DNA of 64,000 bases from JAPPLG01 sp965199935. Lineage in GTDB: Bacteria > Bdellovibrionota > Bdellovibrionia > Bdellovibrionales > UBA1609. The position numbers and the translations under genes were made by a program. Shown in pieces: positions 44,030 to 54,063 of the stretch (position 1 is its first letter; every line of letters starts with the position of its first letter). Below the pieces are notes generated by a model. It did no database searches. It was given only the letters and a program-made list of their open reading frames with translations, and was not told where the DNA came from. The DNA is taken from contig CBDATD010000002.1 in the NCBI GenBank assembly GCA_965199935.1, forward strand, positions 372,001 to 436,000, given 5' to 3'.

Positions 44030-44794
44030 TCAATGAAAGTCTTTTTTCTCAGAACTCTCCAGAGTCTCATTCACAGAAGAAAAAATTCTCTTCCATCGGA
44101 GGGTCCAGGGGTAGCACAAAAGAGGCAGATTAAAGAGAGTTTTCTCACAGCTCAGCCAAATGCCCACAGCCTGCCCCATTAGATTTGCCGCCGGCAAAAA
44201 ACCCCAGTATCGGCTGTCTTGAGAATTATTTCGATTGTCTCCTAAGACAAACAAAGCATCTTTAGGCACTGTGAGTTCATAACTCTGAAAGGATTTTATT
44301 TTTTTCCACAAAACACGGTACCGGCGGGAGCCCAACACCTCCCTATTCATATCATAGTTTTGAGTGTCAGCGCCTAAGTGGTAAGAAAGATCCTCATCTG
44401 TATCCTCCATCTCCAGAGATTGAGTTTGAACTTTTTTTCCATTGATCCATATTTCCCGGTCTTGAATTTTCAAATGATCGCCCGGCAGAGCTGTCACTCT
44501 TTTCACCATAAAATAAGAGCCTTTTGTAGATCGAAAAACAACAATATCCCCCCTTTCAGGAAGAGCTTTTTTCCACAGCCACTTCTTCGTAAAAGGGATG
44601 CGGACGCCATAGGGATGCTTCTCAACTATGATGTGGTCATATACAAGAAAAGTGGGAATCATACTGCCGGAGGGAATCACATAATGATCCCAGAGGATCC
44701 ATCGAAAAAAAAGGATAAAAAGAACAGCCATCCAAAAAAAAGGTTTGCTGTTGTACCAGACACGCAGCTTCTGCATCACTTTATTTTGAGGCAT
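44030..44794 (-). CDS. lepB: Signal peptidase I
   Basis: 254 aa. One N-terminal membrane helix (PFFWMAVLFILFFRWILW) is followed by box B PSGSMIPTFL with the catalytic Ser44, box D YFMVKRVTALPGDH with the general-base Lys98, and box E VLGDNRNNSQDSRYWGF. It cleaves signal peptides of exported preproteins at the periplasmic face of the inner membrane. It overlaps the preceding lepB-like gene by 14 bp and is third in a lepA-lepB-like-lepB run. Catalytic residues are intact, so this is the functional signal peptidase of the pair. Confidence 0.93.
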   Translation of the reverse strand: MPQNKVMQKLRVWYNSKPFFWMAVLFILFFRWILWDHYVIPSGSMIPTFLVYDHIIVEKHPYGVRIPFTKKWLWKKALPERGDIVVFRSTKGSYFMVKRVTALPGDHLKIQDREIWINGKKVQTQSLEMEDTDEDLSYHLGADTQNYDMNREVLGSRRYRVLWKKIKSFQSYELTVPKDALFVLGDNRNNSQDSRYWGFLPAANLMGQAVGIWLSCEKTLFNLPLLCYPWTLRWKRIFSSVNETLESSEKKDFH

Positions 44795-45800
44795 TCAGCT
44801 CTCCTTGAGCTTTTTTGTGAACAGGCCAGTACCACCGGCCCTTCCTAAAGGAGTCAAGCTGGCATAAAAATTTTAAAAGTGGAAGTGTTTTCTCACAGCT
44901 CCATAAAATTCGGACCGCCCGTCCTCGAATCAAATGAAAAGGAACGAGGCTTTTATCCTGCCCTTCTGAAAAAAGATGCACACTGAACACCTCCACTTGG
45001 GAGCTTAAAACTCCATCCACACTCCATAAAGTATTTTTTTCAACAGGAGCAAGACCCGGCTCCACAGCCTGCACTTGAACATGAACTAGAGAGCCGCCTA
45101 CAACAGCGGATTGAAGTGTTCTCAAGCGAAAAGGAATGTGGGGGTCCGCAGATGCAGATAAAATAGTGTCTTGAGGAACACTCACTGAAGGCCCCTTTGA
45201 TTTTTTTTTCAAAACAGCCGCTCCTTGGGCAAACTGAGCATAAAGAGGCCAATTGCGGGAATCTCTGGAAAGCGCTCGGTGGTCTCCCATAACAAAGTAA
45301 TGCCCTTGAGGAATTTTATACGGGCCGAAAGATATATCTTCTCCCTTTTTCGTCAAAACACTGTAAGGACCGAAAGAAAACTCCTCCTGCCAATGAACGT
45401 AGTTATTGATGCCGCCGTCTTCACCTGGAAAGTCAAAGGGCCTTAAAAAATCCAATTCCTTTTTCACTTCCCTGGGAAGAACAGGCTTGTGTATTTTTTC
45501 ATTAATCACCAAAACTCCTTTAGAGTAAAACAATCGGTCGCCGGGCAAAGCTATAACTCTTTTAAACATTAAACGCCGGGAGGGGCCGGGTTCTTTTAAG
45601 AGAACCACCTCGCCCCGCTGGGGCGAACCCTGCACCCGCCAGTAGCGGGAAAATGTATGCAGTCCATAAGCTTGTTTTTGAACCCAGAGAAAATCGCCCT
45701 TCAAAAGGGTGGGGGCCATTTCTGACGTGGAAACAAGGTAAGGCTCCCAAAAAAAACGGACACACACAGCCGATAAAATAAAAAGAAGAGACCTTTTCAT
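44781..45800 (-). CDS. LepB paralogue lacking the catalytic serine
   Basis: 339 aa, clearly S26 family: membrane helix (SLLFILSAVCVRFFW), VSTSEMAPTLLKGDF, RRLMFKRVIALPGDRL with Lys80, and VMGDHRALSRDSRNWP. At the position of the catalytic Ser (the S before M in SGSM) it has Glu27: S24-T25-S26-E27-M28. The neighbour Ser26 could in principle substitute, but normal spacing is lost. It also carries an insertion of about 85 residues after box E (SVSVPQDTILSASADPHIPF...). A pseudo-protease that binds preproteins or regulates the true LepB is possible. It overlaps lepA by 4 bp (ATGA) and lepB by 14 bp. Confidence 0.88.
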   Translation of the reverse strand: MKRSLLFILSAVCVRFFWEPYLVSTSEMAPTLLKGDFLWVQKQAYGLHTFSRYWRVQGSPQRGEVVLLKEPGPSRRLMFKRVIALPGDRLFYSKGVLVINEKIHKPVLPREVKKELDFLRPFDFPGEDGGINNYVHWQEEFSFGPYSVLTKKGEDISFGPYKIPQGHYFVMGDHRALSRDSRNWPLYAQFAQGAAVLKKKSKGPSVSVPQDTILSASADPHIPFRLRTLQSAVVGGSLVHVQVQAVEPGLAPVEKNTLWSVDGVLSSQVEVFSVHLFSEGQDKSLVPFHLIRGRAVRILWSCEKTLPLLKFLCQLDSFRKGRWYWPVHKKAQGELNASK

Positions 45801-47593
45801 TCGCCGGACTTTAACACAGCCATAAAGGCGGATTGAGGCAGAGAAACTTTTCCAATTTCTTTCATTCTTTTCTTGCCTCTTTTTTGTTTTTCAAGAAGTT
45901 TTCTCTTGCGGGTGACATCCCCTCCGTACAATTTTGCCGTTACGTCTTTTCTATAAGCGCTGATGGTTTCACGAGCAACAATGCGTCCGCCGAGAGCCGC
46001 CTGCAGGGCGATCGGATACTGCTGGCGCGGTATAATTTTCTTTAATCTTTTCACAATCTCTCTTCCCCTCGGCAAAGCCTGTTCTCTATGCACGATCAAA
46101 GACAAAGCAGATAAAACTTCTCCATTGATTAGAATATCCAGCTTCACCAAATCAGACTCCTGCCAGCCGCCCCACTCGTACTCCATAGAGGCGTAGCCTC
46201 TAGAGGCGGATTTCAGCTGATCATGAAAATTCACAGCGGCCTCCGCCAAAGGCATACGGTATTCGATAATCACGCGGTCTTTTGCTAAATACTCCATCCG
46301 AACCTGCTCTCCCCTCTTTTGCTCGCACAATTTTAAAACAGCTCCAATAGATTCTGAAGGAGTGTGGATAGACAAACGCACCACAGGCTCTTTTATTTTT
46401 TCAATTTTAGAAGGGTCCGGCAGATGAACAGGATTTTCAATTTCCTCCATACAGCCGCTGGTTAAAAAGACCTGATAGATCACACTGGGGGCAGTGGCGA
46501 TCAAATGCAAATTAAACTCTCTTTCCAAACGCTCCTGAACAATCTCCAAATGCAAAAGCCCTAAAAAGCCGCAGCGAAAGCCAAAACCTAAAGCTGGAGA
46601 GCTTTCCATATCAAAAACAAGAGCAGAGTCATTGAGAGAAAGTTTTTCCAAAGCTTTCTTCAAATGAGAAAAATCATCTGAACTGACAGGGTAGATGCCG
46701 GAATAAACCATAGGCTTTAATTTTTTAAAGCCTGCCAAAGGTTTTTCGGCGGGACAGCTCTGGTGAGTCAGAGTGTCCCCCACCTGAATTTGTTTTATAT
46801 CTTTTACTCCGCACACAATAAAGCCCACCTCCCCCTGAGACAGCTCTTTTTTAGAAACCACATAAGGAGAAAAAATACCTATTTTTAAAACATCGCACTC
46901 TAACTGAGAACCCATAAACTGCACTGAGTCCCCTTGCTTGACGGCGCCGTCTTGAACGCGGCAGAGGGCCACCACCCCCTGATAGGAGTCAAACCACGAA
47001 TCAAAAATTAAAGCCCTTAAATGCTTGTTGGAGGAAGAATCAGGAGGAGGGATTTTTTCAACAACAGAGGATAAGACCCGATGCAAACCCCGGCCGCTTT
47101 TAGCGCTGATTTCCAAAATTTCATTCTCTTTAAATCCCATCAAATCCATCAGCTGTTTTTTACACTCAGGAATATCTGCGGAAGGCAGGTCCACTTTGTT
47201 GAGAATAGGAATAATTTTTAAATTTCCATCCAAAGCCAGATAGGCGTGAGCCAGGGTTTGCGCTTCCACTCCCTGGCTGGCGTCCACCACCAACAAAGCC
47301 CCTTCGCAGGCGCTCAAAGATCTGGAAACTTCATAAGAAAAATCTACATGCCCCGGCGTATCTATAAGGTTTAATTGATAGACCTGATTTTGATAATTGT
47401 AATTCAAGCACACTGTTTGAGCCTTGATGGTGATGCCCCTTTCTCTTTCAATATCCATACTGTCTAAATACTGGGACTTTTTGTCCCTTTCCTCAATAGC
47501 CCCCGTCAAATTCATCAGCCCGTCAGCCAGTGTCGATTTGCCGTGGTCAATATGAGCAATAATGGAAAAATTTCGAATGTTTTGAACACTCAT
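45797..47593 (-). CDS. lepA: Elongation factor 4 (LepA)
   Basis: 598 aa, the standard length. GTPase domain G1 IIAHIDHGKSTLADGL, switch II DTPGHVDFSYEV, G4 ILNKVDLPSAD; then EF-G-like domains II, III and V and the LepA-specific C-terminal domain (YGGDVTRKRKLLEKQKRGKK). It is a ribosomal GTPase that back-translocates or assists ribosome biogenesis. It heads the lepA-lepB unit, as in E. coli, here with an additional lepB-like gene. No unusual residues were noted. Confidence 0.96.
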   Translation of the reverse strand: MSVQNIRNFSIIAHIDHGKSTLADGLMNLTGAIEERDKKSQYLDSMDIERERGITIKAQTVCLNYNYQNQVYQLNLIDTPGHVDFSYEVSRSLSACEGALLVVDASQGVEAQTLAHAYLALDGNLKIIPILNKVDLPSADIPECKKQLMDLMGFKENEILEISAKSGRGLHRVLSSVVEKIPPPDSSSNKHLRALIFDSWFDSYQGVVALCRVQDGAVKQGDSVQFMGSQLECDVLKIGIFSPYVVSKKELSQGEVGFIVCGVKDIKQIQVGDTLTHQSCPAEKPLAGFKKLKPMVYSGIYPVSSDDFSHLKKALEKLSLNDSALVFDMESSPALGFGFRCGFLGLLHLEIVQERLEREFNLHLIATAPSVIYQVFLTSGCMEEIENPVHLPDPSKIEKIKEPVVRLSIHTPSESIGAVLKLCEQKRGEQVRMEYLAKDRVIIEYRMPLAEAAVNFHDQLKSASRGYASMEYEWGGWQESDLVKLDILINGEVLSALSLIVHREQALPRGREIVKRLKKIIPRQQYPIALQAALGGRIVARETISAYRKDVTAKLYGGDVTRKRKLLEKQKRGKKRMKEIGKVSLPQSAFMAVLKSGE

Positions 47594-47655
47594 TTCTTAA
47601 AGTTCCTCCAGTTTTCTATTTACATCTTCTATTTTTTATAATTCAATGTCTATTC

Positions 47656-48075
47656 ATGCGCTGCTTTTTATTTTTATTTTTTTGTGTATCCTGCGCTTCC
47701 AGCTCCAAAGTGATTGAACTGAGCTGGCCCTCGGACATCCGCAGAATTTCCCGCCACTTCTCCGGATCGCATGACGGCATGGATATCGCCGCCCCCTCCA
47801 ACTCCCCTGTTTACTCCGCACACAAAGGACGCGTCGTGTGGGCCGAATACTCCAAAAGCTACGGGAATTATATCATTCTAAAATTTTCAGATCAATGGGC
47901 TACACTTTACGCCCATCTGAACAAACTTTTAGTCAAAAAAGGCAGTCATGTGGAAAGAAGACAAAAAATCGGACTGTCCGGCTCCACAGGGCAGTCAAAC
48001 AGTCCGCATCTTCATTTTGAGCTTTTTAAAAATAAAAAAGCTGTCAACCCCTACCCTTACCTACAGCAAAAATGA
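47656..48075 (+). CDS. Small M23 (LytM) peptidase lipoprotein
   Basis: 139 aa. A short lipobox-bearing signal (MRCFLFLFFCVSCASSS) is followed by a compact M23 domain: HFSGSHDGMDIAAPSNSPVY with the HxxxD zinc ligands, and SNSPHLHFELFKN with the HxH ligand. Both halves of the zinc site are present, so it should be an active peptidoglycan endopeptidase. It lacks any coiled-coil or LysM part. It overlaps the TolC-like gene by 4 bp (ATGA), an unusual operon partner. The start is at the first ATG after an AT-rich leader. Confidence 0.85.
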   Translation: MRCFLFLFFCVSCASSSKVIELSWPSDIRRISRHFSGSHDGMDIAAPSNSPVYSAHKGRVVWAEYSKSYGNYIILKFSDQWATLYAHLNKLLVKKGSHVERRQKIGLSGSTGQSNSPHLHFELFKNKKAVNPYPYLQQK

Positions 48076-49442
48076 AATACATACCGCTGATTTTTCTTTG
48101 CTTGACTCAAAGCTCTTTTGCAAAAACGTGGAGCATGAATCAAACCATCCTAAACACTTTGAAAAACAGCGCTGGTTCGCAGATCCTTCAGGCTCAAAAA
48201 TCTGCTGACGCCTTGATTCTGTCAGAGGCCCTGTCTCCTTTTGACTGGCAAATAGAGCTGAGCCGCTCCTTTCCTGAAAGCCTCGAAGCAGATTTTGATA
48301 TAAAAAAATTCACATCTTCTTTCTCTTTAAAAAAGAAATGGCTTTACGGCTTAAACATCACAGCCGGCTGGTGCCAGGCCCATTCTACGCTTCCCTGCAG
48401 GGGGCTCCCCCCCTCCCCTTATCCGAGAACAATTTCTCTAAACCTGGAGAAAAATATTTTCAGGAATTTTATGGGAAGAGAAGACCGCTTAAAACTGCGT
48501 TCTGCAAATTACAAGTACGAAAGCCTTCAACTCGCCCGCACAGAAGAAGTCAAACAATTGATTCTCTCAACAGCTAATAAGTTTTGGAGGAGCTACGTTT
48601 TCTCCATTTACGTACAACAAGCTCGAAAGAGGAGCCGGGATTACAAAGAGCTGGCTGGCTTAGCTCAACAAAAATCAAAATTGGGGCATACGCGGCCGGG
48701 GGAGATTCCTCAAATTCTATCTCAATATCAAAGGGCCTTAAAACAGAAAAAAGAAATGGAGGTTAAGTTTAAAAACTCTATGATTGAATTAAAAGACTTT
48801 ACAAAAATTGAAGATCCGCATTTTAAATTTCAAACACACCGCTCCCCTCCTCTCCCCCGCTTTTCCGCAGTCAAAAATATTGAACAGCTCAATACTCTTC
48901 AAAAGGCCCGCGCCTCTTATCTTTCCGCCGCCGCTGGTGTGGAAGCTCAAAAATATTTTTACCTGCCCTATGTGAAAATACACGCCGGGGCGGATTTCAT
49001 GGGCCGCGAAGGTGAGTCTTTAAAGTCATCTGAATTAAAAAATTACAAAGTGGGCGTCTCCGCAGTGTATTCATTTTCTCATTCTCCGGCCCGATGGAAG
49101 AGGCGGGGCGCCTTAAGGTCCAAAAAGCTGCAACATGAATTGGAGTACCAGGATCAAAAACAAAAAGTATCCAGCCGGCTGAAAACCCAACACAGCCTCT
49201 TGGTCAACGCGCACTCCTCTTTGAGAACCTCTTCTAAAATTTTAAAACTTCAAAAACAAGCTATGGATGAAATTCGAAAATCTTATATTCAAGGGCGAAG
49301 CTCTATTGGCACACTCATTTCTGCCCAAGACCGCCATACAAAAGTGGAAAAAGAAAACCTTCAGGCACAGAAAAACTACAGTTTGTCTCTACTCAAATAC
49401 TATGCTCTTAGGGACGAACTTCTTTCAAGGTACGAAAAATGA
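48072..49442 (+). CDS. TolC-like outer-membrane efflux channel
   Basis: 456 aa with signal peptide MKYIPLIFLCLTQSSFA. The rest is long amphipathic helices and short strands typical of outer-membrane efflux proteins (VKQLILSTANKFWRSYVFSI, KSKLGHTRPGEIPQILSQYQ, RKSYIQGRSSIGTLISAQDR). It likely forms the trimeric outer-membrane duct for the RND pump encoded next. It is linked by ATGA overlaps on both sides to the M23 peptidase and to the RND gene. Confidence 0.85.
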   Translation: MKYIPLIFLCLTQSSFAKTWSMNQTILNTLKNSAGSQILQAQKSADALILSEALSPFDWQIELSRSFPESLEADFDIKKFTSSFSLKKKWLYGLNITAGWCQAHSTLPCRGLPPSPYPRTISLNLEKNIFRNFMGREDRLKLRSANYKYESLQLARTEEVKQLILSTANKFWRSYVFSIYVQQARKRSRDYKELAGLAQQKSKLGHTRPGEIPQILSQYQRALKQKKEMEVKFKNSMIELKDFTKIEDPHFKFQTHRSPPLPRFSAVKNIEQLNTLQKARASYLSAAAGVEAQKYFYLPYVKIHAGADFMGREGESLKSSELKNYKVGVSAVYSFSHSPARWKRRGALRSKKLQHELEYQDQKQKVSSRLKTQHSLLVNAHSSLRTSSKILKLQKQAMDEIRKSYIQGRSSIGTLISAQDRHTKVEKENLQAQKNYSLSLLKYYALRDELLSRYEK

Positions 49443-52400
49443 AGAATTTTTTTGCTTTTTTTCTTGAAAATTCAAAATTGACCTTTGTCGTCACTTTAGC
49501 TCTTTTTGTCATGGGTCTTATGGGTCTGACCCATCTCAGAAGAGAAACCCGCCCTCCTGTTGACTTTGCCAGGGTGATTATTTCCACCTTTTACCCCGGT
49601 GCATCTTCTGAAGAAGTGGAAGAGCAAGTCACATTAAAAATCGAAGAACAGGTGCGGGTGGTGGACGGAATTAAGGACTCCAGATCCACCTCTTCGCCCG
49701 GCATGAGCGCAATGTCCCTTCGAGTGGATATGGATAATGAAGACACACTGGAAGTGGTGGATGAACTGCAAAGAGCTTTATCTAAAGTCCGAAAACTCCC
49801 GGAAATGATTTTAGACCCCCCTTACCTTCTGCACGTAAAAGCCAAAGAGATTCCTGTAATGAAAATTATCGTTGCAGGAGACAATACAAACCGCAAGAGA
49901 GATCAACTGGCCTTTCAATTAAAAACAGCTGTTGAGAGAGATCGAGGGGTGGCTGGTGTTCGGTTTACAGGCTATAAATCCCGCGAGTTTCAAATTGCTT
50001 TAGACCCCTATAAATTGAAAGAGCATCATGTCGGCCTTTCAGAGGTGACAGAGGCGGTCTCCAACAGCATGAAGGATATGTCTGCAGGAGTTCTCCGCTC
50101 TTCTGTCAAAGCGGAGCAAGTACAGCTTTTTACCAAGATGAAAACCATTTCTGAGCTGGAAAGTTTAGTGGTGCGTTCTAATTTTTCAGGACAAAAAGTT
50201 TTGATTCGAGATTTAGGAGAAGTGACAGACAGCGAAGAGGAGGCGCCGGAGCGCATCCGGTTTAAAGGGGACCCCGTCACTTATCTTCAAGTTACAAAAA
50301 AAGGGAAGGCAGATTCCATACACCTGTCCGACCGAATAAAAAAATTGATAAAAAATTATCCTGTGCCGGAAGGGTTCAGCCTGACTGTTTATGACAACGA
50401 AGCTGATAGAACCAAAAATCAACTCTCTATTGTCGTGAATAATGCCTGGGTGGGCCTCAGCCTCGTGTTGATTGTTTTGCTTTTGCTTTTGCCCGGCTGG
50501 CTCGGCCTCTTATCCGCTGTCAGCCTGCCTGTTTCGATACTCGGCACAGTGGCCCTTTGCTCCTCTTTTGATATTACTTTTAACGCTATCACCATGCTGG
50601 CCTTTATTATTTGCATTGGAATGCTTGTTGACAACTCTGTTGTCGTGAGTGAAAACTACGCCCGCTTAAGGGTGGAAACAGGCAAAACACCTTTCGAGTC
50701 CGCACTCACCTCTGTACTTCAGCTTTATAAACCCGTCACAGCCACTGTCCTCACCACTGTCTGTGCTTTTCTTCCAATGCTGGTGACTAAAGGGATCATG
50801 GGCCAGTTTATCCGATGGATTCCTATTGTTGTTTCAACGGCTCTTATTATGAGCCTTTTGGATGCTTTCTTTCTTCTCCCCTCCCGCCTCAAATGGACCA
50901 TCCGCAAGGCTCAAAACAAACAGACTAAAATTCAAAAACATTTTCATCAAATCACAGAAAAATTTGAAAGTTTTTTATCTTTATGCATTAAAAAACGCTG
51001 GCTTTGCTTCTCGATTCTGACAGCTTTCACAGTCTTCAGCATCTCCATTAATTTTTGGGGCAATGAGTTCGTTTTATCCCCTAGAAATGATGTCAGACAC
51101 CACTATATCTATTATGAAATCACAGCGGGATCCTCTATAGAACAGACAGATATGGCCGCTAAAAAACTGGCAAACCAAATAATACAAACAGCTGGTGAGG
51201 ATCAAGTGGAGGGTTTGCTCACTCAGTCCGGACTTAAAAGCAGGATCTTTTCAGTTTCTGGAGGAAAAGGAGAACACACAGGAGAAATGTTTCTGCTCCT
51301 CAAAGAAAATTCAAAATTTAGAAAAAAACCAAAAGAGCTTTTAAAAAAATTCAGAAAAATTGAAAACAAAGATTTTAAAACTCTTCGTTTTGAGGCGCGG
51401 AGGGCTGGACCCCCTGTGGGCAGCGCCGTTCATTTGGTGTTTGTCTCAGCAGACCGCCGAGAGCTGAACCTGCTGGTGCAGGAGTTTAAGGACCGGCTTT
51501 CTCAAATCCCAGGCATCATAGAAGTGGAGGACGATCAGTTTTTTACGGGGCCGGAATATATTATTCAACCAAGAGCAAACAAGATGGCTCAGTTGGGCAT
51601 CAACCCTCTGTCTTTAGGCCAAACGCTGAAAACAGCTTTGGAAGGATACAGGGTGGGTGAATTGGTGGATCAAGGAGAAACTTTTTATGTGAAAGTTTAT
51701 TACGATTCAAACGTCAGCTCAAGTATTGAGTCTTTGAAAAAAATAAAAATTCAAACTCAAACAGGTTCTCTGATTCCTTTAGAAGAAATGGTGTCTCTTC
51801 GTTATAATCCATCCGGCAGCCCCATTAGAAAAAGATTTGATTATGAAAATTCTATTGAGGTAAAGGCAAAGGTGGATAGGGTTCATATCAACTCACAAAA
51901 AGCCAATTCTACGTCGGAAAAAATCATTAAAGATCTTTATAAAAAGTACACAAACACTTCCCATTTTTTTCAGGGGGAAAGACAACACACAAAAGAATCT
52001 CTAGACTCCTTATTCCAAGCTATGGTGCTGACTGTCTTTGGTATTTTTATTATTTTGCTGCTGCTCTTTCGAAAATTCCTGATCTCTTTTCTGACTTTAA
52101 GTTCTATCATATTAGGTTTTATTGGTGTAAGCATTGCTTTCGCCCTTCATCAAAGACCCCTTTCTTTTATGGCTCTTATTGGCATTGTGGGTTTGGCCGG
52201 AGTCACTATTAACGCGGCTATTATTTTGGTGAGTTTTATCGAAGAGATGAGAAAAGAAAATCCAGACAAACCTCTGCATGAAATTTTAACGCTGTCAGCT
52301 CGTTTTCGATTCAAGCCTATTACGATCACAACTTTTACAACGGTGCTGGGGTTGTTTCCTGCGGCTTACAGCATAGGGGGTTATGATCCGATGCTTATTC

Positions 52401-52519
52401 CCATGACTTTGTCTTTCACTTGGGGGTTGATGACAGGAAGCTTTTTAACTTTGATCTGGATCCCCTGCGGCTACGCAATCATTGAAGATATTATTAATTT
52501 CATTAAAGCAAAATTTTAG
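49439..52519 (+). CDS. RND-family efflux permease
   Basis: 1026 aa with the 12-helix AcrB/MexB-like plan: TM1 at the N-terminus, two large periplasmic loops (the first with FYPGASSEEVEEQV and TSSPGMSAMSLRVD), TM4 with the proton-relay GMLVDNSVVVSENYARL, TM10-11 with GIVGLAGVTINAAIILVSFI. The first loop carries the usual porter subdomains. It exports small molecules with proton exchange. A membrane fusion (adaptor) protein normally lies beside such genes, but here the operon is M23 peptidase, TolC-like, RND, with no adaptor. The GGGGG/CCCCC hairpin at 52527-52546 may end the transcript but lacks a T run. Confidence 0.92.
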   Translation: MKNFFAFFLENSKLTFVVTLALFVMGLMGLTHLRRETRPPVDFARVIISTFYPGASSEEVEEQVTLKIEEQVRVVDGIKDSRSTSSPGMSAMSLRVDMDNEDTLEVVDELQRALSKVRKLPEMILDPPYLLHVKAKEIPVMKIIVAGDNTNRKRDQLAFQLKTAVERDRGVAGVRFTGYKSREFQIALDPYKLKEHHVGLSEVTEAVSNSMKDMSAGVLRSSVKAEQVQLFTKMKTISELESLVVRSNFSGQKVLIRDLGEVTDSEEEAPERIRFKGDPVTYLQVTKKGKADSIHLSDRIKKLIKNYPVPEGFSLTVYDNEADRTKNQLSIVVNNAWVGLSLVLIVLLLLLPGWLGLLSAVSLPVSILGTVALCSSFDITFNAITMLAFIICIGMLVDNSVVVSENYARLRVETGKTPFESALTSVLQLYKPVTATVLTTVCAFLPMLVTKGIMGQFIRWIPIVVSTALIMSLLDAFFLLPSRLKWTIRKAQNKQTKIQKHFHQITEKFESFLSLCIKKRWLCFSILTAFTVFSISINFWGNEFVLSPRNDVRHHYIYYEITAGSSIEQTDMAAKKLANQIIQTAGEDQVEGLLTQSGLKSRIFSVSGGKGEHTGEMFLLLKENSKFRKKPKELLKKFRKIENKDFKTLRFEARRAGPPVGSAVHLVFVSADRRELNLLVQEFKDRLSQIPGIIEVEDDQFFTGPEYIIQPRANKMAQLGINPLSLGQTLKTALEGYRVGELVDQGETFYVKVYYDSNVSSSIESLKKIKIQTQTGSLIPLEEMVSLRYNPSGSPIRKRFDYENSIEVKAKVDRVHINSQKANSTSEKIIKDLYKKYTNTSHFFQGERQHTKESLDSLFQAMVLTVFGIFIILLLLFRKFLISFLTLSSIILGFIGVSIAFALHQRPLSFMALIGIVGLAGVTINAAIILVSFIEEMRKENPDKPLHEILTLSARFRFKPITITTFTTVLGLFPAAYSIGGYDPMLIPMTLSFTWGLMTGSFLTLIWIPCGYAIIEDIINFIKAKF

Positions 52520-52568
52520 CCGCTAGACCCCCGCTGTCGCGGGGGTGACAGACATTGCAGAGGCTTAG

Positions 52569-54017
52569 ACAAAAAGAATCAGCAAGCTTGATCTTCATCA
52601 GGCCTTAATGATCCTCGGAAAAGACGGAAACTGGCCCTCCAATGGAAACTGCAGCTCTTTCACCACTTCCAACTCCCAAAGCTCACTCCAAAACAGCGGC
52701 GTCAAAAGCCCTTACTTCAAACTCCACTCAAACCCTGAAACCTCAAACCTTAAAAACCTCACAGCCTCCGATTTCCCTAAAATCAATAAAGGAATCCGCT
52801 CCATCATCCCCCTCATCGCCTACCACCACATGAACGCTAGACATGTCCAAAATACAGATAAATTCTGCAGAGCCTGGAAACGAGAAAAAAAACGAAGAGC
52901 CGTCGGAAACTGCCTAGTCAAGGGATACAACAACGACTCCCTCTCCATCGGCGGAAACACACACGGCATCGGCATCACCAGAACCCAGAGAGCTTCCAAC
53001 TCCTGCCACCCCAATAACAAAAACTGCTCCAATGCTAACTCTCATTTTCAAACCCAGTACAACAACCTCGTCACTGCTAAAGCTCAAGCTGAAACCGACA
53101 AAAGAAATGCCGTAACTCGAAAAAATGACATCAACAGCACCCACCTGCCTGCTGCAACTACTGGCTGTTCAGCTCCTTGTGTAGTTTCTTATACGGCCCC
53201 CTCATGTGGACGCACTAGAATTGGCTCTATTTGCAGAGAAGCTAGGTACCCAACACTTTACGGTGGTCAACCAGGAGATATAATATACATAGACTGTGGA
53301 GCAAGGCAACGCTGTAGGATAAGATGCCAGGACAATTTACAATCATGTCTAGCAAATTGTGATGGAGATGCAGACTGTTTAAATGGCTGTAGTACCTGTG
53401 AAAGCGGATGTGGCGGTTGCACTGTCACCGGTGGAAACCGCCAGGAGGATTGTTCTGTTAGAGATGCGGCTTGTAGCAGGAAAACCTCTCTAACCAGTGA
53501 AAGAAACAATCTTGTCAATGTTGAAATACCAAGATTAACTCGTTTGATTGCTCAATTGACTAGAGAAATTGCTTGTGCAACGCCAAAATTACCTAATGCT
53601 AAGGACAAGAATAGATGTATGAATAATCTTGCAAGTGTAAATTCACATACAACGTCTTACAGTCCTGATATTGTCAATTGCTCCAGCCTCATTAGCGCTC
53701 TAAGTATTGAATTTGATGAGGACGCTCTTGACTCCAGATGCTGGAGCTTGGAAAAACTTGACCCTAAATACACTTTCACTTTCAATGACGGCGTCACAAA
53801 CAACCTCTCAGGCACCATTGGCCTTATTGGAGATACGAATCAAGATACGGACTGGGATAAAAATGCAGCCTGCAATACTTTACCAGCTCCAAAAAGCCTT
53901 TACTCTATTCCCGCTCAGTGCAGCGGCCATTACAAGGACCTCATTGATTTAACTGACAACGATCTTTGCAATGACGACGGCATCAATTACAGCTCCCAAA
54001 CCTGCACCATCCCTTAA
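52569..54017 (+). pseudogene. Silent alternative C-terminal cassette of the 1597-aa surface protein
   Basis: The open frame (no start codon needed from 52569; first ATG 52608) matches the C-terminal part of the protein at 58815-63608: shared front KLDLHQALMILGKDGNWPSN...HFQT, unrelated middle of about 215 residues, shared end DEDALDSRCWSLEKL...SSQTCTIP. The middle is Cys-rich (CSAPCVV, CRIRCQDNLQSCLANC, CSTCESGCGGC) and ends with a short coiled region. It starts abruptly inside the coding sequence without promoter, start or signal peptide, so it is not expressed as a secreted protein in this orientation. It reads toward the large gene's copy, in inverted orientation, so inversion would join it to the expressed N-terminus. 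Confidence 0.8.
52584..53054. repeat. Inverted repeat A, left copy (pairs with 59760-60233)
   Basis: About 470 bp, almost identical to the complement of 59760-60233. It covers the constant front part of the C-terminal cassette, from AAGCTTGATCTTCATCAGG to CTCATTTTCAAACC. Identity ends sharply at both edges. Confidence 0.85.
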
Positions 54018-54063
54018 GCCCCGCTCCATGTATGTGTCACAGAGCCGGCTTCCAGACGTATAG

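Noticed and set aside
52527..52546. ACCCCCGC/GCGGGGGT hairpin as terminator of the RND operon
   Set aside because: There is a strong stem but no following T run, so it was not listed as an intrinsic terminator.
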